Position numbers and translations under genes: made by a program
The notes under the pieces: model-generated
The model's database searches: none
Seen by the model: the letters and a program-made list of their open reading frames with translations, nothing else
Told to the model about the DNA's origin: nothing
Assembly: GCF_010894435.1 (NCBI RefSeq)
Contig: NZ_JAAIXZ010000001.1
Location: 650,322 to 714,321, forward strand
Length of the DNA stretch: 64,000 bases
From: Pyxidicoccus trucidator
Lineage (GTDB): Bacteria > Myxococcota > Myxococcia > Myxococcales > Myxococcaceae
Direction: 5' to 3'
In this document: positions 51,455-60,494 of the stretch, one piece after another
Numbering within the stretch: position 1 is the first letter of the stretch
Layout: each line of letters starts with the position of its first letter

Positions 51455-52093
51455 TCAGTGCACCTTGACGCGCGCCGACGCCTCGCGCGCGGCGCGGGGC
51501 TTGGGCGTCACCATGCGGGCGATACCGTAATAGAGCTGGTCCTCGGTGTAGACCTTGCGCACGCGGCGGTGGGTGCCGGGGACGTAGGCGGGGCCGGGGC
51601 GCTCCAGCCACTGGAGGACGCGCACCTCGCCGGTGTGGGCCAGGGCGCCCAGCAATTCCGGCGGACACAGCTTGAGGTAGCGGCGCACCAGCGGCTTCAG
51701 CTTGCGGGAGAACGCCTTGCCCAGCACCGCGTGCCGCCGGCCGGAGTGCAGCGTCCCGTCGAAGCGGCGCGACAGGTGGAAGAGCTCGTGCAGCACCGTC
51801 TCCACCCGGGCCTGGGCGCTGGAGCCCCGGAAGAAGAGGGGCCGCAGGGTGATGCAGTAGAGCATCCGCTTGCCCCGGATGCGGATGACGGGCTTGCGGC
51901 GGCCAGTGCGGTCCATGCTCTTGCCGCCCCGGAAGCACAGTGGCTTCACGGTGCCTCGCGAGGCCCGGCGCGCCTCGCCGGCCACCAGCAGGATGCGGCC
52001 CGGCTTCACATGGCCGAACTCCGGCATCTTCGCCGCGATGTCCCGGATGAGGGAGCGGAGCGTCTTGTTGAAGTTGGGGCGGCGTCGGGCCAC
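51455..52093 (-). CDS. SprT-like zinc-dependent domain protein
   Basis: 212 residues. HELFHLSRRF gives HExxH, followed by H in GTLHSGRRH, the SprT-type zinc-binding pattern. Basic segments dominate (RRKPVIRIRGKRM, FSRKLKPLVRRYLKL), consistent with nucleic-acid or chromatin association as in SprT/Spartan-like proteins. The GTG at 52093 lacks a visible Shine-Dalgarno; the next internal ATG would cut a conserved region. A leaderless or weakly translated start is possible. Divergent from the LEA14-like gene. The function is not established. Confidence 0.7.
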   Translation of the reverse strand: MARRRPNFNKTLRSLIRDIAAKMPEFGHVKPGRILLVAGEARRASRGTVKPLCFRGGKSMDRTGRRKPVIRIRGKRMLYCITLRPLFFRGSSAQARVETVLHELFHLSRRFDGTLHSGRRHAVLGKAFSRKLKPLVRRYLKLCPPELLGALAHTGEVRVLQWLERPGPAYVPGTHRRVRKVYTEDQLYYGIARMVTPKPRAAREASARVKVH

Positions 52094-52148
52094 GAGTGGT
52101 GGACAGTCTAGCGGAAAAAACCTTGGGTCAGCCCGGGGGCTGGTCACA

Positions 52149-52991
52149 ATGTCTAACGTGATGCGCTCGACTCCGCCCCTCTTCCGCCTGGTAGCCCTGC
52201 TCACCCTTGGCCTGGGGTGTGCCTCGGCACCCACGAAGCCCACCAGCCCCGCCGTCCTCACTGCCCAGGAGACCACCGTGCTCTCCCAGGCCCTCACCGA
52301 GGCCGCCGTCCGCTACCGCGCCCAGGTGGCCAGTCCCGGCCCGGCCGTGGTGGAGCGGGCGGACTACGAGCTCGTCTCCAACGGAGAGGTGGTGAAGACG
52401 GGCTCCGCGAAGCTGGACGTCCGGCTGGAGCCGGGCATCCCCGCGGACATCACCTTCGAGGAGCGCGCACCCTACGTGAAGAACGCGGAGGACCTCGCCC
52501 GGCTGAGCGCCCAGGGGGGCACGCTGCTGCTCGCGCTCCGGGGGACGCTGGTGGTGCGCTCGGGAGAGCAGGAGGAGAAGCTCCCCTTCGCGGCCAGCCG
52601 CGCGGCCCGCGTGCCCCGCCTGCCCACGGTGGTGGTGGAGGAATTGGACGGAGCGCGCTACTCCCCCGAGGAGGTCCAGCTCAACGTGCGCCTGGGTGTG
52701 CGCAACCCCAACCCCTTCCCGCTGAAGCTGGAGGGGCTGACCTTCCAGGTCGCCGTGGCCGGGAAGACGCTGGAGAGCGGGACGGTGGCGCAGGCGGACA
52801 GCGTGGCCGCGTCCGCCACGGGGGTGTACCCGGTGGAGGTGGCGGTGACGAAGGACACCTGGGGCCCGGACGTGAAGGCGCTCATCTCCAAGGGCGTGCT
52901 GCCCTACGGGGTGACGGGCGAGCTGACCGGCCCGCTGCTGCGCGTGCCCTACTCGCTGACGGGAGAGGTGAAGCTGAACGTGTCCCGGTAG
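52149..52991 (+). CDS. LEA14-like lipoprotein
   Basis: 280 residues. The signal segment ends in the lipobox LGLGC. Two related beta-sandwich halves are visible, including VERADYELVSNGEVVKTGSA and VRLGVRNPNPFPLKLEGLTF; the RNPNPFP motif is characteristic of the LEA14/WHy domain of water-stress proteins. Related lipoprotein at 57554. No clear Shine-Dalgarno precedes ATG 52149 or the ATG at 52161, and a leaderless start is possible. The stop is 12 bp before aat. Role probably structural. Confidence 0.78.
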   Translation: MSNVMRSTPPLFRLVALLTLGLGCASAPTKPTSPAVLTAQETTVLSQALTEAAVRYRAQVASPGPAVVERADYELVSNGEVVKTGSAKLDVRLEPGIPADITFEERAPYVKNAEDLARLSAQGGTLLLALRGTLVVRSGEQEEKLPFAASRAARVPRLPTVVVEELDGARYSPEEVQLNVRLGVRNPNPFPLKLEGLTFQVAVAGKTLESGTVAQADSVAASATGVYPVEVAVTKDTWGPDVKALISKGVLPYGVTGELTGPLLRVPYSLTGEVKLNVSR

Positions 52992-53003
52992 AATGTCGCG
53001 CGC

Positions 53004-53714
53004 GTGCCCATCTACCTGCTGAGCGACGAGCACCCGGAGCTGTTCCCTCCCCCGGAGCGAGCCGACAAGAGCGGCGTCATCGCGGTGGGAGGAGACCTGC
53101 GGCCGGAGCGGCTGCTGACCGCGTACTCGCGCGGCATCTTCCCCTGGTACAGCCCGGGGGACCCCATTCTCTGGCACTCGCCGGACCCGCGCTTCGTGCT
53201 GGAGCCCGAGCGGCTCCACGTGGGCCGCTCGCTGCGCAAGACGATGGCGCGAGGCACCTACGAGGTGCGCTACGACACGGCCTTCGCGCGCGTCATCGAG
53301 GAGTGCAGCCGCGTGCCGCGTCCCGGCCAGGATGGCACGTGGATTACGGACGAGATGCTCCAGGCCTACGTCACGCTGCACGAGCTGGGCTTCGCGCACT
53401 CGGTGGAGACGTGGGCGGAGGGTGAGCTGAAGGGCGGCCTGTACGGCGTGTCGCTGGGCGCGGCCTTCTTCGGGGAGAGCATGTTCGCCCTCGCGCCGGA
53501 CGCGTCGAAGGTGGCCTTCGTCGCGTCGGTGGAGCGCCTCAAGGCGTGGGGCTTCCAGCTCATCGACTGCCAGGTGGAGACCGAGCACCTCGCGCGCTTC
53601 GGCGCGGAGCAATGGTCGCGAAAGCGCTTCCTCGCTGCGCTCGCCCGCGCGCTGAAGGAGCCCACGCGGCGCGGGAAGTGGACGGACACGACGGACGCGA
53701 CGCCGGTGGGTTGA
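53004..53714 (+). CDS. aat: Leucyl/phenylalanyl-tRNA-protein transferase
   Basis: 236 residues, full length for Aat. The N-terminal FPPPERADKSGVIAVGGDL, then YSRGIFPWYSPGDPILWHSP, and GLYGVSLGAAFFGESMF are family signatures. The enzyme adds Leu or Phe to N-terminal Arg or Lys of proteins in the cytoplasm, marking them for ClpS/ClpAP (N-end rule). GTG start at 53004, only 12 bases after the preceding stop. The neighbouring genes are unrelated, so it is probably the last gene of a short operon with the LEA14-like lipoprotein. Confidence 0.93.
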   Translation: MPIYLLSDEHPELFPPPERADKSGVIAVGGDLRPERLLTAYSRGIFPWYSPGDPILWHSPDPRFVLEPERLHVGRSLRKTMARGTYEVRYDTAFARVIEECSRVPRPGQDGTWITDEMLQAYVTLHELGFAHSVETWAEGELKGGLYGVSLGAAFFGESMFALAPDASKVAFVASVERLKAWGFQLIDCQVETEHLARFGAEQWSRKRFLAALARALKEPTRRGKWTDTTDATPVG

Positions 53715-53765
53715 GCCGTCCTCCGGCGCCAGCGGGAGCAGCCGAAGGAGCTGGAGCGAGCCCGG

Positions 53766-54068
53766 TCAGTGCCCGGACGCGGCGGACGCGGTGATTTCCT
53801 CGGACATCTGCCAGGTGAAGGCGAAGGGAAGCTTGCAGCGTCCCGGAGCGGCCGACGTGTCCAGGGGCTTGCGTGCCTGGGCTGCCCGCCAGCCGAGCAC
53901 CCCCAGGGACGCGAGGCCCAGGAGCGTGGGGACGACGGCGAGCGCACGCAGGCGTCGCGACCAGGGCGCGCCAAGGCCGCAGGACGTCACCGCCAGCAGG
54001 ACGGGAATGGCACGGGGACTCGAACCGAGCCAGGAACGCAGCTTCACGGGGAGGGAGGGGGGGCTCAT
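53766..54068 (-). CDS. Small membrane protein, unknown function
   Basis: 100 residues from ATG 54068, with AAGG upstream. Two hydrophobic segments are likely membrane helices: AIPVLLAVTSCGLGAPW and LRALAVVPTLLGLASLGVLG. The C-terminus is polar (SAAPGRCKLPFAFTWQ) and ends EEITASAASGH. No family recognised. Convergent with aat. The open frame to 54167 adds an improbable basic N-terminus and is not used. Confidence 0.6.
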   Translation of the reverse strand: MSPPSLPVKLRSWLGSSPRAIPVLLAVTSCGLGAPWSRRLRALAVVPTLLGLASLGVLGWRAAQARKPLDTSAAPGRCKLPFAFTWQMSEEITASAASGH

Positions 54069-54225
54069 GGCCTTCAAGGGTAGGGCGCGCGCTCGCCCAC
54101 GGCGTTCCCTCCCCGGCGGCCTGCTCGTTGGCCATACCGGGGAGCGGGGGCTCCCCCTCAACGGCATCCTCTTCTGGGGCTTCGGGCAGGAGCACCTCTG
54201 CCCATGACGCCCCGCCCACCGTGCC

Positions 54226-55227
54226 TCAGAGCTTCTTGCACGGAGACAGCGTGCGCTTCGCCGTCGCCAGGTCCTCTTCCGAGGGGCTGCCGTAGCGTAT
54301 GGACTTCGGCGCGGCCTTGGGCTTCATCACATCGTGCACGTGCAACACGCCCAGGTGGCGGCTGAGCACGGTGCGCAGGCCGGTGCTGTCGTACAGCGCT
54401 CCAAGGAACGCGCCGCCGGACTTCAGCGGGCTCGGCGCCAGCGCTCCGGGCGCACGCAGCAGCAGGATGGAGAAGTCCTCCGTGGCCCAGTCGCACGGGT
54501 TCTTCTTCCCCTTGCGCTCCAGCCACGACACCGTGAGGTCATACACCGCGCTGTCATCGTCCCAGCGGCTGCCGAAGCTCTCCCACAGCCGCACGCACTC
54601 GGGCTCCTCGCATTCGCGGGTGGGGATGAAGTCCATCATCGACAGCGGCAGCCCCACGCCGGCCCGGCCCGTGTCGTTGTCGTCGGCGCGGCGCAGCTTG
54701 CACCCGTTGGGCGCGTCCTTCTGGCGCACCGCCACCGGCGTGCCGGGCAGGCGGCCCGGCGGCAGCAAATCGCAGCCCACCTCCAGCTCCGCCATGAGGT
54801 ACGTCTTGCGGTCCTCGTCCGTGCCCATGCGCACCGCCCACCACGTCGTGGGCACCGCGCGGCACGGCGCCGCGTCCGCCTTGCCGAAGACCCACAGCGG
54901 CACGCTCGGGTCCGGCGCGCCCAGTCGGCGCACGTCCTCCGGCGGCACCGGCTTCACGCCCGCGCGTCCGGCCTCGACGCCCTTGAAGAAGGAGTCCTTC
55001 GACTCCGGGATGACGGCCTGATGCACCAGCCACCCCGAGCCGGACAGCCCCACCGCCGTACGCGAGGTGAAGGGCACCACGTCCGGCTTCACCGGGCAGC
55101 CGCGCTCCGCCTCCTCGAGGGAAATCACCTGGGCCTCGCCATCATCCTGCGCGAGCGCTCCCAGGGGCATCAGTAGCGACAGGCCCAGCACCAGCACCTT
55201 CGAAGTCCGCCTCACCGCGCACATCAT
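54226..55227 (-). CDS. Secreted protein with several cysteines, unknown function
   Basis: 333 residues. A signal peptide (KVLVLGLSLLMPLGALAQ) follows MMCAVRRTS. The mature chain has about ten cysteines (ERGCPVKP, DAAPCRAVP, VGCDLLPPG, NGCKLRR, TRECEEPECV, KNPCDWATE, SPCKKL), probably disulfide-bonded. Mixed beta content (TTWWAVRMGTDEDRKTYLMA, DFSILLLRAPGAL). No family recognised. GGAGGAG precedes the ATG at 55227 with four bases between; the open frame to 55275 is not needed. Confidence 0.7.
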   Translation of the reverse strand: MMCAVRRTSKVLVLGLSLLMPLGALAQDDGEAQVISLEEAERGCPVKPDVVPFTSRTAVGLSGSGWLVHQAVIPESKDSFFKGVEAGRAGVKPVPPEDVRRLGAPDPSVPLWVFGKADAAPCRAVPTTWWAVRMGTDEDRKTYLMAELEVGCDLLPPGRLPGTPVAVRQKDAPNGCKLRRADDNDTGRAGVGLPLSMMDFIPTRECEEPECVRLWESFGSRWDDDSAVYDLTVSWLERKGKKNPCDWATEDFSILLLRAPGALAPSPLKSGGAFLGALYDSTGLRTVLSRHLGVLHVHDVMKPKAAPKSIRYGSPSEEDLATAKRTLSPCKKL

Positions 55228-55299
55228 CAGGCTCCTCCACTCGAAGAGGCCCACGTCATACCTCAAGACGCCCACGTGCGAGCAGCGCGGGCGCGCATG

Positions 55300-56073
55300 T
55301 CAGCGCTTGCGGCTCTTCTTCGACGGAGGAGGCAGCACCTCCACCGGAATCGGCGCCTCCGGCTTCACCTCCGGGCCCGCGTCCGGCGCGGCCGGAGGGG
55401 CCTCGGGGGCCTTCACCTCCACCCGGTCCTCCAGGGGCACCCGGCCCACGGAACGGCGGAACAGCTCCCACAGCGCGCGGTGGTGCGCCTCCGGCGTGGC
55501 GGCACCGGACAGGACGACGCCCGCGCCGCTGTAGTGCGCCGTCAGGCCCAGCGGCTGGAGCCCCGCGCCAACCAGGGCGAGCTGCTCCTGGAGGACGGGC
55601 ACGTCGAAGGTCAGGTCCAGCTCGCGCGCCACGTACGCGTCCGTGCGCAGCAGCTCCAGCAGCGCCGTCCTGCACGCGGCGTTCTTCACGGTGGCGGTCA
55701 GGCTCCGCTCCGCGCCCTCCGTGGCCTTCAAATCGGGACACGCCTTGCGCGCGGCGGCCAGCCGGGACGCGACGTCCTCGGGGGGCGGCGTGCCCACCGT
55801 GAGGCGCCACACCGCGAAGCGGCCCCCGGCGTACAGGAGGAGGAGCGTCCGGCCCGTCGAGTGCCCGGTGAGCAACAGTTCATTGCTCCCCGGGAGGACC
55901 TCGGCGGTGGCCACGGAGGCGTCCTCCACCTCCACCCAGTCCACGGTGGACAACTTGTGGAAGTGCTCCTTCCCGGGCTCCAGGGGGACGGCCAGGTCCA
56001 CCGGCCAGGCGCCGGCCAGGGCCGGGACGAGGAGGGCCAGGAGTGCTCCAACGGAATACATGCGAGCGGGCAT
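55300..56073 (-). CDS. Secreted protein with pilus-assembly/secretin N-terminal-like domain
   Basis: 257 residues. Signal peptide (GALLALLVPALAGAWPVD). Residues 22-110 match the N-terminal domain of pilus-assembly/secretin-associated proteins (CpaC-like; EHFHKLSTVDWVEVEDASVA, TGRTLLLLYAGG). A second domain (115-215) resembles a BON-type fold (KNAACRTALLELLRTD, GAGVVLSGAATPEAHHRALW). The C-terminus is proline- and lysine-rich (PPPSKKSRKR). There is no secretin barrel, so it is a free-standing periplasmic module; the partner is unknown. GGAGCCCCC precedes the ATG at 56073. Confidence 0.72.
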   Translation of the reverse strand: MPARMYSVGALLALLVPALAGAWPVDLAVPLEPGKEHFHKLSTVDWVEVEDASVATAEVLPGSNELLLTGHSTGRTLLLLYAGGRFAVWRLTVGTPPPEDVASRLAAARKACPDLKATEGAERSLTATVKNAACRTALLELLRTDAYVARELDLTFDVPVLQEQLALVGAGLQPLGLTAHYSGAGVVLSGAATPEAHHRALWELFRRSVGRVPLEDRVEVKAPEAPPAAPDAGPEVKPEAPIPVEVLPPPSKKSRKR

Positions 56074-56127
56074 GGGGGCTCCGGCGGGGTGGTACACACC
56101 CCTAGCACGGGATAAGAACGTGGCTCT

Positions 56128-57540
56128 ATGCCTACCTGGACCCTCTGGGTCGCCTGCCTGGCGCTGTGCTTCATCCGGGCCATGGTCGCCGCCGCGGAGT
56201 CCGCGCTCTACGGCACCTCGGACCTGCGCGCCCAGGATCTGGTGGACACGCAGCCGGGCGCCGCGGCCCGCCGGGTGTACCGGCACAAGACGAACCGCGA
56301 GGCCACCGCCACCGCCCTGCGGCTGGGCACCCTCCTGAGCGGCTTCCTCGCCGCCGCCATCGGCGCCTTCGTCCCCCCTCGCATGCTGGACATGACCCAG
56401 TATGGCGAGGCCGCCTGGCTGCCCGTGGCCACCGTGGCCGCCGGCGCCCTCTTCGTCGGCGTGCTGGCCAGCCTCATGGAAGTCACCATGCGCGGCCTCG
56501 CCAATGCCAACCCGGAGCGTTGGGCGCTGCGGCTGTCAGGCCTGGTGTCGCTGCTGGTGTTCCTGCTCTACCCGCCCATGCGGCTGACGCTGGGCGTGCT
56601 CAACCTCGTGGCCCGCACCTTCGGCCGCACGCTGCGCTTCGAGCCCCCGCCCCCGCCGCTGGAGGAGCTGGAGAAGCTGCTGGCCGCCCAGGCCGCGAAG
56701 AACGAGGTGGACAAGAGCGCCCCGCAGCTCATCCGCTCCATCTTCGAGCTGTCCGACAAGCGCTGCCGCGACGTCATGGTGCCCCGCACGGACGTCGTCA
56801 CGGTGGACATCACCGTCACCACGGACGAGCTGCTGCGGCTGCTGGCCGAGGAGAACCACTCGCGCATCCCCGTCTACCGGGACGACGTGGACCACATCAT
56901 CGGCGTGCTCCACGCGCGCGACATCATCCCCCTGCTCCAGCACCCGGAGCTCATCGTCCTGCAGGACATCATCCGCCCCGCCCACTTCGTGCCGTGGATG
57001 AAGCCCGTGGGCGACCTGCTCCGGGACATGCAGAAGCGCAAGATTCACATGGCCATGGTCGTCGACGAGTACGGCGGCTTCATGGGAATCGTCACGCTGG
57101 AGGACATCCTCCGCGAAATCGTCGGCGACATCGGCGACGAGTTCGAGGTGGAGGAGAAGCAGGTGGAGAAGCTGGCCGACGGCAGCTTCCTGGTGGACGC
57201 CGCGCTGGAGGTGGACAGCTTCACCCAGGCGTTCGGCTTCCCCCTGCCCGAGGGCGACTTCGACACGCTGGGCGGCTTCCTCTCCTCGCTCGCCGGCCAC
57301 CTGCCGGACGTGGGCGAGCGCTTCACCTACAACGGCTGGCAGCTCGTCGTGGCCACCAAGGAAGGGCCGCGCATCGACCGCGTGCGGATGACGCGCCTGA
57401 AGGCCGGCTCCGGCAAGGAGGGCAAGGACGGGAAGGACGGGAAGGACGGCCGCGAGCCCCGCGACGGCCCCCCGCGCGACGGCAAGGAGCCCGCCTCCCG
57501 CGACACGCGCGTGGAGCCGGCCTCCTCCGCCAAGAACTGA
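56128..57540 (+). CDS. HlyC/CorC family protein (CNNM-type domain plus CBS pair)
   Basis: 470 residues. The N-terminal half has four membrane segments (WVACLALCFIRAMVAAAESA, LGTLLSGFLAAAIGAFVP, LPVATVAAGALFVGVLASLM, LSGLVSLLVFLLYPPMRL). Two CBS domains follow (DVMVPRTDVVTVD and IIRPAHFVPWMKP, with GGFMGIVTLEDILREI), then a CorC-HlyC C-terminal domain (GSFLVDAALEVDSFTQAFGF). The tail has GKDGKDGKDG repeats of nine bases and is disordered. Family members are linked to magnesium/cobalt homeostasis or membrane integrity. ATG at 56128 diverges from the preceding gene by 54 bp. Confidence 0.87.
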   Translation: MPTWTLWVACLALCFIRAMVAAAESALYGTSDLRAQDLVDTQPGAAARRVYRHKTNREATATALRLGTLLSGFLAAAIGAFVPPRMLDMTQYGEAAWLPVATVAAGALFVGVLASLMEVTMRGLANANPERWALRLSGLVSLLVFLLYPPMRLTLGVLNLVARTFGRTLRFEPPPPPLEELEKLLAAQAAKNEVDKSAPQLIRSIFELSDKRCRDVMVPRTDVVTVDITVTTDELLRLLAEENHSRIPVYRDDVDHIIGVLHARDIIPLLQHPELIVLQDIIRPAHFVPWMKPVGDLLRDMQKRKIHMAMVVDEYGGFMGIVTLEDILREIVGDIGDEFEVEEKQVEKLADGSFLVDAALEVDSFTQAFGFPLPEGDFDTLGGFLSSLAGHLPDVGERFTYNGWQLVVATKEGPRIDRVRMTRLKAGSGKEGKDGKDGKDGREPRDGPPRDGKEPASRDTRVEPASSAKN

Positions 57541-57553
57541 GCGCCCCCGGGCG

Positions 57554-58042
57554 TCAGTTGCCCTCCGGGCCCTCCAGCGGCGGCACGAAGGCCAGGGGCA
57601 GCACGCGCGCGTCCGCGAAGGGCGCGCGCCGCTCCGTCCCGCCGAAGCGCAGCACCACCCCGCCCCGCACCCGCACCTCGCGACGCACCGGCTCCGGGCC
57701 TCCGGTGGCGCGCTCGCTGGCCAGCGGGAAGAACACCCGCAGCGGCAGCCGCACCTCCGGCGCCAGCGCCACGGACACCTGCTGCGCGCCCACCGCCACG
57801 CGCCGCCCGTCCACCCGCAGCTCGAAGTCCACCGAGGACACGCTGGCCGCGTCCGAGGACGGGTTGCCCACGCTCAGCCCCAAATCCAGCACCCCGGAGC
57901 CGTCCGGCCGGAAGTCCACGGCCACGGACTCCACGCGCACCGCCTCGTCATAGGCGCGGGGCTTGAGGGGCACCGCGCCCAGACACCCGGACAGGACGCC
58001 GCCACCCACGAGCAGCGCCAGCACCGGGCGCCCCGCGCGCAT
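57554..58042 (-). CDS. LEA14-like lipoprotein coupled to a kinase
   Basis: 162 residues. Lipobox LSGC. The mature part has the LEA14/WHy pattern (LDLGLSVGNPSSDAASVSSV, then VDFELRVDGRR), a single beta-sandwich. The ATG shares a base with the kinase stop (TGATG), so translation is coupled. A second copy of this domain type occurs in the lipoprotein at 52149. Could be a partner or substrate of the kinase; inferred from coupling only. Confidence 0.75.
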   Translation of the reverse strand: MRAGRPVLALLVGGGVLSGCLGAVPLKPRAYDEAVRVESVAVDFRPDGSGVLDLGLSVGNPSSDAASVSSVDFELRVDGRRVAVGAQQVSVALAPEVRLPLRVFFPLASERATGGPEPVRREVRVRGGVVLRFGGTERRAPFADARVLPLAFVPPLEGPEGN

Positions 58043-58959
58043 CAGCCGCCCAGCAGAGGCTGGAGCGCCTCCACCGTCAGGGGCCAGCCCGCGCGGCGGG
58101 ACAGCGCCTCCAGCGCCTTGATGAACTCCGCGGCCGTCTGGAAGCGCCGCGCCCGGTCCGCGAAGAGCGCCTTGCGCGCCACCTGCACCGCGTAGTCCGG
58201 CAGGTCCGGCGCCACCGACGACAGGAGCGGCACCCGCGCATCGCGCACCTTGTGCATCAGCTCCGACTCGTTCTCCCCGGTGTGCAGGCGGCGGCCGGCC
58301 CACAACTCCCAGAGGATGACGCCCACCGCGAACAAGTCGCTGCGCGCATCCACCGCCTGGCCCAGCACCTGCTCCGGGCTCATGTACGGCACGGTGCCGC
58401 GCAGCGCGCCCGAGTCGCCGCGCATCATCCCCTCCACCTCCGCCACGCCGAAGTCCGTGAGCTTCACGTCGCCGTTGATGCCCAGCAGCACGTTGGCCGG
58501 ATTCACGTCGCGGTGGACGATGGTGGCGCCGTTCTCCCCCACCTTCGCCCGGTGGATGTAGTCCAGCGCCTTGAGCAGGCACCAGGCGATGTAGCAGGCG
58601 GACTCGGGCGGCATGGCCGCGCCGGCCTTGATGAGCAGCTCCTGCATGTAGCCGAGCGTCCGGCCACTGACGAGCTCCTGCACCATGAGGTAGTCCGGCC
58701 CTGCCTTGAAGAGGCGGTAGGTGCGGACGATGTGCTGATGGCGCAGACGCACCGTCAGCTTCGCCTCGTCGACGAAGGCCTTCACATAGGCTGTGTCACT
58801 GCGGAACGAGGGGTGCAGCCGTTTGATGACGACTTCTTCCGGCTCACCCGGCGAGCGCTGCGTGGTGACCCGGGCACGCGCCTGGTACACCTCCGCCATG
58901 CCGCCGACTGCCAACCGGCCGACCACCTCATAACCGCCCAGGTCCGGAGCTTCCGCCAC
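58042..58959 (-). CDS. Cytoplasmic Ser/Thr protein kinase
   Basis: 305 residues, one kinase domain and no membrane segment. The glycine loop is GRLAVGGMAEVYQA; the ATP-binding lysine is in EEVVIKRLHPS. The catalytic loop reads HRDVNPANVLL (catalytic Asp kept; the usual K of HRDxK is N, as in many myxobacterial kinases). DFGVAE and PYMSPEQ are intact, and the C-lobe ends in RARRFQTAAEFIKALEAL. The N-terminal residues are few, so there is no sensor domain. Adjacent to a coupled LEA14-like lipoprotein and glgA. Substrate unknown. Confidence 0.9.
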   Translation of the reverse strand: MAEAPDLGGYEVVGRLAVGGMAEVYQARARVTTQRSPGEPEEVVIKRLHPSFRSDTAYVKAFVDEAKLTVRLRHQHIVRTYRLFKAGPDYLMVQELVSGRTLGYMQELLIKAGAAMPPESACYIAWCLLKALDYIHRAKVGENGATIVHRDVNPANVLLGINGDVKLTDFGVAEVEGMMRGDSGALRGTVPYMSPEQVLGQAVDARSDLFAVGVILWELWAGRRLHTGENESELMHKVRDARVPLLSSVAPDLPDYAVQVARKALFADRARRFQTAAEFIKALEALSRRAGWPLTVEALQPLLGG

Positions 58960-58994
58960 GTCTCAAGCCTACTGCGAATTTCCGCCGGCACCCA

Positions 58995-60428
58995 CTATTC
59001 CGCCATGAGGTCGGCGTAGAGGGCCTCGTATTTCCGGGCGGAGGCGTCCCAGGAGAAGTCCTTCTCCATTCCCCTGCGGCGGAATTCCCCCAGCCGGGGC
59101 GGGTCCGCGTAGAGGGCCAGGGCCCGGCGGATGGCCGCCAGGAGGGCGGCGGGGTGGAAGGTCTCGAAGAGGATGCCGTTGCCGTCCAGGCCCCCCTCCA
59201 CCGTGTCCACCAGTCCACCCGTGGCCCGGACGATGGGCACCGTTCCGTAACGAAGTGAATACATCTGGTTCAGCCCGCACGGCTCATAGCGGCTGGGCAT
59301 GAGGAAGAAGTCCGCCCCCGCCTCCACCTGGTGCGACAGCGCCGGGTCGAAGCCGATGTGGAAGGCCATCTGCTTCGGGTGGCGGGCCTGGAGCGCCTTC
59401 AGACCCTCCTCCAGGGGCCCCTCGCCGGTGCCGATGCCCACGAAGCGGATGTCCGCCTGGAGCGCGGTGGGCAGCACGTCCAGCAGCAGGTCCATGCCCT
59501 TCTGCCACGCCAGCCGGCTGACGATGGCGAACACCGGCGCATCCCCATCCGGCAGCCCGAAGCGCTTCAGCAGCTCCCGCTTGCACGCGGCCTTGCCCGT
59601 AAGGTCGTGCGGGCCGAAGCGGGCCGGCAGGAAGGGGTCCGCCTGGGGGTCCCACTCGTGCGCGTCGATGCCGTTGAGGATGCCGTGCAGCCGGTGCGAG
59701 CGGCGGCGCAGCAGGCCGTCCAGCCCGTAGCCCTGCTCCGGCGCCTGGATTTCCCGCGCGTAGGTGGGCGACACGGTGGTGAGCGCGTCGGAGAAGGCGA
59801 GGCCGCCCTTGAGGAAGTTGACCTGGTCGTAGAACTCCAGGCCCCCCTCGGCGGTGTACAGCTCCCACGGCAGCCCCAGCTCGCCCATGACGGACTTGGG
59901 GAAGTGCCCCTGGTAGGCCAGGTTGTGGATGGTGAAGACGCTCTTCGCGTGGGCCAGCGGGGTGGCGCGGAAGCCACGCTGGAGCGCCACGGGGACGAGC
60001 CCCGTCTGCCAGTCGTTGGCGTGGATGATGTCCGGGACGAAGCCCAGCCGCTGCGCGGCCTGGAGCGCGCCCACCGAGAGGTAGCCGAAGCGCCGGGCGT
60101 TGTCGCCGAACTCGCCCCACGCGTCGCCGTACAGGCCGTCGCGGTTGCCGTAGAGGAACTCGTTCTCCAGGAAGAGCACCTCCAGGTGTGCGGAGAGGCG
60201 CGCGGAGAGGATGGGGCCGGAGGCCTCACCGGCGGGGAAGCGCACCGTCAGCGACTGGCCGGTGGGGGTGAGCCGCGCCGCGTCGCGAAGCTCGCGGTAG
60301 CGCGGGGTGACGACCTTCACGTCGTGGCCAAGGGCGGCGAGCGCGGCGGGCAGGGCCCCGGCCACGTCCCCCAGGCCCCCCGTCTTGGAGAACGGGGCCA
60401 CCTCCGAGGAGATGAAGAGAATCTTCAT
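58995..60428 (-). CDS. glgA: Glycogen synthase (ADP-glucose)
   Basis: 477 residues, typical GlgA length. The N-terminal ADP-glucose loop SEVAPFSKTGGLGDVAGALP is present, followed by IHANDWQTGLVP and, in the second Rossmann domain, DFFLMPSRYEPCGLNQMYS with GTVPIVRATGGLVDTVEG (E-x7-E region). It elongates alpha-1,4-glucan from ADP-glucose in the cytoplasm. ATG at 60428, divergent from pdxH with 66 bp between. No partner gene of glycogen synthesis is nearby in the window. Confidence 0.94.
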   Translation of the reverse strand: MKILFISSEVAPFSKTGGLGDVAGALPAALAALGHDVKVVTPRYRELRDAARLTPTGQSLTVRFPAGEASGPILSARLSAHLEVLFLENEFLYGNRDGLYGDAWGEFGDNARRFGYLSVGALQAAQRLGFVPDIIHANDWQTGLVPVALQRGFRATPLAHAKSVFTIHNLAYQGHFPKSVMGELGLPWELYTAEGGLEFYDQVNFLKGGLAFSDALTTVSPTYAREIQAPEQGYGLDGLLRRRSHRLHGILNGIDAHEWDPQADPFLPARFGPHDLTGKAACKRELLKRFGLPDGDAPVFAIVSRLAWQKGMDLLLDVLPTALQADIRFVGIGTGEGPLEEGLKALQARHPKQMAFHIGFDPALSHQVEAGADFFLMPSRYEPCGLNQMYSLRYGTVPIVRATGGLVDTVEGGLDGNGILFETFHPAALLAAIRRALALYADPPRLGEFRRRGMEKDFSWDASARKYEALYADLMAE

Positions 60429-60494
60429 GGGCCCACATTGACGCGTGGCAGGCGCGAGTCAACCGCGAACGTGCGCCTGGAACGCCCGTCCCTT

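Noticed and set aside
53791..54207. A plus-strand 138-codon frame opposite the small membrane protein
   Set aside because: It is arginine-rich with no start signal or family, while the minus-strand frame has two membrane helices and a plausible ribosome site.
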